In this document: piece after piece, positions 57,601 through 64,000 of the stretch
How the letters are laid out: each line of letters starts with the position of its first letter
How positions within the stretch are numbered: the stretch's first letter is position 1
Source of the DNA: Ovis canadensis
Lineage: Eukaryota; Chordata; Mammalia; Artiodactyla; Bovidae
DNA: 64,000 nucleotides
Assembly (NCBI RefSeq): GCF_042477335.2
Contig: NC_091245.1
Span: 87,706,501 to 87,770,500 of the forward strand
Reading direction: 5' to 3'
Position numbers and translations under genes: made by a program
Notes under the pieces: model-generated
The model's input: the letters and a program-made list of their open reading frames with translations, nothing else
Told to the model about the DNA's origin: nothing
Databases searched by the model: none

Positions 57601-60600
57601 TCAGCTTGAGTTCAGTATCTCCCTCCAAACCACCCAGCCTCTCCTCCCATGTTGCCGGCTCAGCAAAGGCACTATCACTGGTCAAGTGTCCAAGCGGGGC
57701 ACAACCTCTGCACCTGGCCCATCACCCATCCTGTGAGTCCCGTCTCCTTAGCAACTTCCTAAGCAACCAAAACAACACCACCAACAACAGGTCCACCGTC
57801 CTCCCATCCCGCCTCCGCGGCCTGAGTCCTGCCCACTGTCAGACTGTCTGCCTGTGAAGGCACCGTAGTCTCCTACACCCCCTGCCTCCAATCTTGTTCT
57901 TATTAGTCCCCCTCGTCCTTGCAGGCAGGGGATCTTCCTTAGCTGGAAATTTGATCATCCACTCCTCTGTATAAAAACCATTACTAACTCCCCACTGATC
58001 TCAGGACAAGATCCAAATTCCTTATCACGGCACTTAAAAAAGATGCAGAGACTTATTAAAACTTTGGAGATATCTAACAAGTTATTGGATAAATTCTTAT
58101 CTTTAGGAAATCTAGAATCTGAGGGATTGGATTTCAAAAGATTTAGAAAGAATTCGTTCTAAAAGCTTTCAATATTATATTCTTCATTAAACTGGGACTT
58201 GGACCCACTTTAGGCATCCTTTTGTCTCTGAACCATCGCTTTGATAAACTTGTCAGCAGCAGCACATGAAATGGTGGCTAGATGAGAGACTGGTATTCTC
58301 CCTCACCCAGATACAGCAAACAGCGCCGCAGTTCCTACTTAATGGAGTAGGAGCTTTGTGAACTTGGGGCTCCAGCCTCCGAGTTCAGCCCTTATCTCCC
58401 CTCTCTTTGTGCTGCTTGTACTTTACTCTCAGCTTAGAGACTGGTTCATGGGTGAGTCCTAGATGCGTCATGACCTGGTGCCTGCTGTCCCCTCTGCCCA
58501 GGGGAAACGCCCACTGTCCTTCGTGTCCACCTGTAAGCTCCTCCTTCTCTAGAAGCCTTCCCACTGCCTGAGACTGCTGGGGACCGGGCCCTGGTTCCCA
58601 CGTCCCTCCACTACTGCATGTATCACGTTGAGGGAAAGTCCACATCAGAGACCTCAGGGCAGAGAAGGACCTGTGGAAAAATTCATGAACTACGGCACCC
58701 CAGGCACAAAAGACCATATACCGTTTTGGGGGCATCAGGGAAAATTTCCCAGAGGAGGGGATGCTGGGGCCAGAGCTTCAAAATCACACAAGAGTCGGGC
58801 CCAGAGATAAAGTGGGAAGGGAATGCCAGGTGGAGGGAGTAAAAATCCTGTTGGAGGCATGAGTGGAATGGAGTGGTAGACATTGGGAGTGGCCAGTGTG
58901 TGTGTGTGAAGATGGTGATAGCAGGTGACAGGGAATATCTGTGTCTTTATCACCTGGTGGTAAGTGGAGTCACTGAGTGTCACAAAGGTGTGACAAGGAT
59001 GTCGCTGTTCCCTGCCCCAACCCCGCCCCCTCCCATGCCCCTGACCCCTGGGAGAACCTTGCCACTTGCTGGTTCTCAGGGCCTAGAGAGAGGCTACTGA
59101 AGCATCAAGGTAGAAATGGACCCAGCTGCACAGGTTTTAGGCTAAAGGGGCCAAGGAGCCCCTCCAGGCTACCCTGGCCTGGCTGTGGAAGCTGTCCTGG
59201 GCTTCTTGGAAACTCCAGAGCAGATCCTGGTCAATAGGGGGCAACTCTGGAGGACTCTGGGGAACGAGGGCTCTGGTTTCATGAAGGGCAGTGAGGGAGA
59301 CAGGCCAGGGCTCTGGAATCTGGGAGGAGAGGCCCGCTTGTCACTGAAAGGCTCCTGGGGTGGGATGCCAACTAGGAGCATCTCAGGCTCACAGAATGGA
59401 TGCCAGAAGCAGAGTCCAGCCAGAGGTCTGACTGGCACCCTGCACAGACAAGGCACAGCCTCCACGTCAGATCAGGGGTGGGGCCCGAGTCACGGTGGTC
59501 CTGGCTGGGGCTGATGGATAGTCCCGGGGCTGCCAGGCAGTCACATTTCTGTGCATCTCTGCTGCCCCCAGCACTGGCACGCAGGGCGAGTTGCTTCGGT
59601 GAGCCAGACAGAGGAGTCAGCAAGAGCCATGATGTCCCTGCACTTGGAGCTCACCTTCCGGGGGTCAGAAGAAATAAACATGCTCAGCGTGGGGTCCAGA
59701 GTGTAGAGGGAGGGGCTGCCTGCACTGCCGGCCCGGGATTCCTGCACACACAGGGCCTCTAGCCTGGTTCCCAAGAGCAGCTCTGCGGTGTTCCCCACTG
59801 CCACCGCCAGCTTCCTGTTCCACAGACGCAGAGGAAAGGGGTCTGCAGCTGGAGGAGGCTGGGAGCGGGTGATTTGAGGGCAAGCACTGTGCAGCCAGGG
59901 TGGTGTTGGAGGATTCGATTTCCAGGAGAGAAGGCTGGGCTTTAGGTACTCCTGGAAACAGCTCCATTCAGGGGCTGGGAGGCTGGGGTCAGAATCCCAG
60001 GGCCCATCCTCATCTGCCCTGTTCGCCCTGAGTTCCTCGGTCTCCTAAGCCCCCACACCCCAGCTCAGTTCTCAGGCCTCGTTTCTCCATCCTTCTCCTA
60101 ACTGTCCCTGGCCGCAGGATGGCCCTCTAGATGACATTCTCAGCATCCCTCCCCCACTTCTGGGCAGCTGGTTCAGCCTTCGTCCAGCCTTAGATGGGGT
60201 GGGTTACTCCCACACATACCTCCTCATCCCACACCTCTGTTTTGCATTCCACCCCTCATCCAGGGAGATCCGTGGTCCCAAGGGACGAGATTCCTCCAGC
60301 CTCCTCTCACCCAGACAGCCCTGGCAGAAAGGCCGACAGGGACGCCTGGAAACCTCTTCACCAGAGGCCTGACCCTTGGACGGTGATTCAGAGCAGGCAT
60401 CCAGAGAGGCTGGGGTGGAGAGGAACCCCAGGCCAGGCTGGGGAGGGCTGCTTAGGAAGCGGAGCCTCAAAGAAGGGCCTGTCCTCGGTGATCTTAAGGG
60501 AGGGGATGGATATATGCCTGGCTCACTGTCCCACGAGGGGCAGCGCCCTGGGTCACCCTCCCTGGGCCTGGCTTGGCTGCCTGCTATGGGTGTGCAGGGG

Positions 60601-60780
60601 AGGGCACTCAACCGGCACCTCCGTTACACACTTCTGTTCCTGTCCGCGTTTCAATCTGCTGCCCCAGGCGAGCACAATGTAGCCATTCAGAGTCTACTCA
60701 GTGATGCGGGGAAAAGTTCATGGCGCAGCATGAGACAGAAAGGCAGGCCACACGGTGGTAGATACTCTGTAGATACTAGT
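57601..60780. other. Unassigned intergenic sequence
   Basis: About 3.2 kb, mostly GC-rich with an AT-rich patch at 58000-58200. Many short frames exist on both strands, none with a recognisable motif or proper exon boundaries. Confidence 0.4.
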
Positions 60781-61175
60781 TTAGTGGAATAAATGAATAA
60801 ACACATCAATTGAAATCATATAAATAAAAACATAGAAAAAAATCTAAAAACATACGTAACCTTATAAATGGAAACAAAGCATTGCAATCATGTAAATCTT
60901 AAATATAGCAAATGTTCGTGATGTTGTATTAGGTGAAAAAAGCTTGTTATAAAATGGTAATATTCAAGTTTGTAAACAATTTTAATCATGAAAATCTAAA
61001 CATAAAAATAAATATCAGCATTTGAATCTAAACTTTCTTGGCATCTAGTCTGTGACAGGCACCTATGTGCTGACGCTCACAACATTTTGAAGTAGGTTCT
61101 GTTATTTTCATCTCCGGGTTAGATATGAAGAAACTGAGGTGCAAAGAGGCGAGAGGTCACTTATGCCGGGTCACA
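60781..61175. repeat. AT-rich stretch and MIR-like remnant
   Basis: 60781-61025 is very AT-rich. 61070-61175 contains 'agatatgaagaaactgaggt' and 'gcaaagaggcgagaggtca', the typical MIR/L2 core. Confidence 0.5.
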
Positions 61176-63478
61176 CCCCAGAGATGGCAGGACAGCCACT
61201 TGAGCCTATGCAGCTTGGCTTGAAGAAAAGGTAGTAAAAAAAAGAAACAATGTCAGTTCTCTTTAGGGTTTTTGGGGTGGGTGGGAGCGGCTTCTATGTG
61301 ATTTCTTCTCTGTGCTTTTCTATATTTTTCAACTTTTTCCCAAAAAGCATTTATTTTTGTAATCAGCGCCTCTCCTTTCCCTCTCCACCCCACACAAAAT
61401 AAACGGGAGTTTTAAAAGTAACAAAACAAGACAGAATTGTCCCAGGAAAGTGCTGCTCTTGCAGCCCTGGGACCTGTCCTGCCCAGAGCTGGCTGTTGGA
61501 GGGTGAGGTCAGTGGCCTGGGCCCCCCACCCCACCCTGGGAAGGCCGGTGGGAGGGCTCAACCCTCCCCTCTGTGCCACGTGGTCCCCGAGGGTCCCAAA
61601 GGCCTTGGGCTGTGCCCCTGAGGAATCTCAGGTCTTTTCATGGAAGCCACCCAGAGCGTGGGCTGGGTCCAGGCCACACCCTTGAGAGGCACTGGACAGG
61701 CCGTGCTGTCCTTCCTGAGCCCTGGGGAGGGCTGAGTGTGTTGGGGTGGGTTGGGGGACTGGTGGGAGAGTCTGGAAGCCTCTCTGTGGTTTCCCAGCCC
61801 TCCCACCCCCACTATATATTCCCACCCCAGGTGGTTCCTCCACAGGGAGCAAGGCTCCCTTCTGCAGCACCCAGCTGCTGTTGGGACCCTCTTAGTGACC
61901 AGTCCCTCATTACCTCACCAGCAATGTAGGCCGTGTGGGACCCTACACAGTCCAGAGCAAGGGACTCAGAGCCAGAAACACTCGGTTTGACCCTAGTTCT
62001 GGTTCTTAGCTGTGTGGCCTTGGAACCTGAGTTCTCTGAGCTTCAGGTTCATCGTTTGTCAGAAGGGCTGGTGATGACTAAGGATTACATAAGATAGCGT
62101 AGGTCACATGTCTGGAGCAGGGAAGGGGCTCTGTAAATCTGCCTCCCAACGCTGGCCTCCCTGTAAGTCCCGCTGCTCCCAGCTCTCCCCGCGGAGCCAC
62201 GCAGAGTAGACTCCACACGTCCAAGGTGTGTCTCCCCCGGCAGGCCTCCCCAAGCTCCCGCGGCCACCCTAGAAGAGCACGGCGCGGCGCCAGGCAGGCT
62301 GCCAGCTCGGTCTCTCTAGAGCAGTGTCTCACCTGGCTCCGTGGGGATCCCTGGGCGGCCTGGTTGAACACTCCACCCATGGAGGGTGCAGGAACGAGTC
62401 CCAGAGTCCACAGTTTCACAGTCTCCCCGGTGGCTCTCATGGGAACCAGCTGGTGAGGCCCTTCCTTCAGTGTGTCACCCGGAAGAGACCCGTGCTGGGC
62501 TGCTGCTGACTGACTTGACCTGAGAGGCTGTCCTGTCCCCCCCGCCACCTCAGCGCCCTGGGTGTGCCCCGTGGGGTGTGCTTGTGCCACAGACAGGGAG
62601 CATCCTTTCAGAGAAATGACCTACCATGCTCTGCTCTGAAACTGGACAGTGGCTCAGGCCAGGAACCCTGGCCTCCCCAAGTTGGACCTAGATACTTGTC
62701 CAAAGAGAGGCCTGAGCCACAGCCTCTCGGGGCTCCCAGAATAAGCCCGCTGACTGTGACAGGCTGCCCTCCCCAGCAGACTGGCAGGGCCACAGCCCCG
62801 TGAAAAGAGCATAGAACGCAGGCCGCCAGAGGCCCTGCCCTGAGAAGCCTGCCCTGGATTCCAGAACAAGCCTCAGAGGGAGGGGCCAGCTGTGGGGCAG
62901 CCAGGGGTGAGGGTAGGGTGGGGCTGCCCCTGGGCTCCCGAGCCTGCAGGGAAGGTCCTGGGCCTCTCCGGCCCTGAGGCTGACCATGTCCTGGGGAGAG
63001 TGTGGACAGCTGCAAGGCACCAGAGAGAGCTGAGCCCCCAGAGGGGCAGTGGCTTCCATGATGCAGGGCAGGCACCCACTGCACTAGGCCCTTCAGTCCT
63101 CTCAGAATGTGGTCCTCTAGGCTGGAGGGGGCTTTAGAGAGACCCACCACCCCTTAATTCCTGGCTGCCTAAAACGTTCCCTCAGAGACCGTGCTCACTG
63201 TCAAGGCAGTCCCTGTTCCAGCCAGCCAACCCTGACCATTAGACCATTCTTTCCTAAGCCAGTGTCAGGCCTGCATTCCTGGAACATTCACCCAGTGCGC
63301 TCCCTCTTTTAAGGCAAGTTCTTCACACGTTAAGAGACAGTATATCATGCTTTCCTGGAGCTGCCTAAATAGTCATCGGCGCCTGAACCCTTGGGTTCAA
63401 ATGTAACTCTTGGAATCCCAGTTTCCTCCTCTGCAAAATGTAGACTATGGCTCCTACTTATTGAATGTGTGCCCCGGG
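61176..63478. other. GC-rich unassigned intergenic sequence
   Basis: About 2.3 kb with overlapping frames up to 180 codons, on both strands at once (for example 62608-63150 and 62078-62590). Their composition suggests chance frames in GC-rich DNA. Confidence 0.4.
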
Positions 63479-63479
63479 C

Positions 63480-63695
63480 CTGCTGCTGCTAAGTCGCTTC
63501 AGTCGTGTCCGACTCTGTGTGACCCCATAGATGGCAGCCCACCAGGCTCCCCTGTCCCTGGGATTCTGCAGGCAAGAGCACTGGAGTGGGCTGCCATTTC
63601 CTTCTCCAATGCATGAAAGTGAAAAGTGAAAGGGAAGTCGCTCAGTCGTGTCCGACTCCTAGCGACCCCATGGACTGCAGCCCACCAGGCTCCCA
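63480..63695 (-). repeat. Bov-A2 dimeric SINE, antisense
   Basis: Two antisense monomers ('gtcgcttcagtcgtgtccga' and 'gaagtcgctcagtcgtgtcc') joined by 'atgcatgaaagtgaaaagtg'. Confidence 0.92.
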
Positions 63696-63924
63696 GGCCT
63701 AGTGCTGCGCTACGCAAGTCACATGCTCAACCCAGCGGTGATTTAGTCAGGTTTCCTGTCTCTTTGCCAGCCGCCCTGGCCAGGCTCCAGGTTGGCTGGG
63801 AAGGGGTGTGGGCCCCCTCTGCTGGCCAGTAGGTGAATTGCAGACAGGAAAGGCCAGAGTGGAATCATAGGCAGTTACGGTGGGTGGGACCTGAAGGTGG
63901 CCTGACCCCGCTGAGCATTTTTGT

Positions 63925-64000
63925 TGTTGTTCACTCACTAAGTCGTCTCCGACTCTTCGTGATCCCATGGACTTCCCTGTCCTTCACAATCTTCCGGAGT
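63925..64000 (-). repeat. BovB-family fragment running off the window
   Basis: 'gttcactcactaagtcgtct', 'gactcttcgtgatcccatgg' and 'cttccctgtccttcacaat' are antisense BovB/SINE tail sequence, cut by the window edge. Confidence 0.8.

Noticed and set aside
62608-63150. 180-codon minus-strand frame
   Set aside because: It overlaps several other open frames on both strands in GC-rich DNA, has no recognisable domain, and no splice or promoter context. It is likely a chance frame.
1-64000. CRISPR arrays, operons, prophages or other prokaryotic systems
   Set aside because: None are present; the sequence is a vertebrate nuclear locus with spliced genes and mammalian retroelements.

Overview
This window looks like nuclear DNA of a ruminant, most likely a bovid. 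It is packed with BovB LINEs, Bov-tA/Bov-A2 tRNA-headed SINEs and ruminant L1 copies. The genes have vertebrate exon/intron structure with GT-AG junctions, and there are no prokaryotic features. Gene order GSTM (+), GSTM3 (-), EPS8L3 (-) matches the mammalian mu-class glutathione S-transferase cluster (human 1p13.3). I cannot name the species from sequence alone.

Layout. 1-18.7 kb is almost all repeats: two nested antisense L1s (3.2-6.4 kb), a rearranged BovB (6.4-8.5 kb), an L1-like 5' region, many SINEs, a long antisense BovB with a 394-codon reverse-transcriptase frame (13.8-16.6 kb), and a solo ERV-type LTR (17.0-18.1 kb) inserted into an older repeat. One intact last exon of a plus-strand mu-class GST lies at 19066-19155; I see none of its other exons. 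20-31 kb is again repeats and unassigned DNA, ending in a second solo LTR (30.0-31.2 kb).

GSTM3 (31.3-34.5 kb, minus) is complete. Eight exons give 225 residues with standard splice sites, a TATA box in a GC-rich promoter and a polyadenylation signal. Upstream on the same strand is EPS8L3 (37.5-48 kb, minus). I could trace 19 coding exons giving 586 residues with PTB, SH3 and C-terminal SAM-like regions; its non-coding first exon was not found. 48-64 kb is intergenic: an L1 3' end, an LTR-like element, a BovB inserted with a 5' inversion and a perfect 12-bp target duplication (52.9-56.5 kb), ancient L2/MIR-like pieces, and GC-rich sequence with no gene I can support.

GSTM3 is a cytosolic detoxification enzyme and EPS8L3 is a signalling adaptor; they are neighbours by conserved synteny and no shared pathway is implied. 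I found no undescribed biological system. The most informative signals are the insertion footprints (target-site duplications, twin-priming inversion, solo LTRs) and the isolated GSTM exon.
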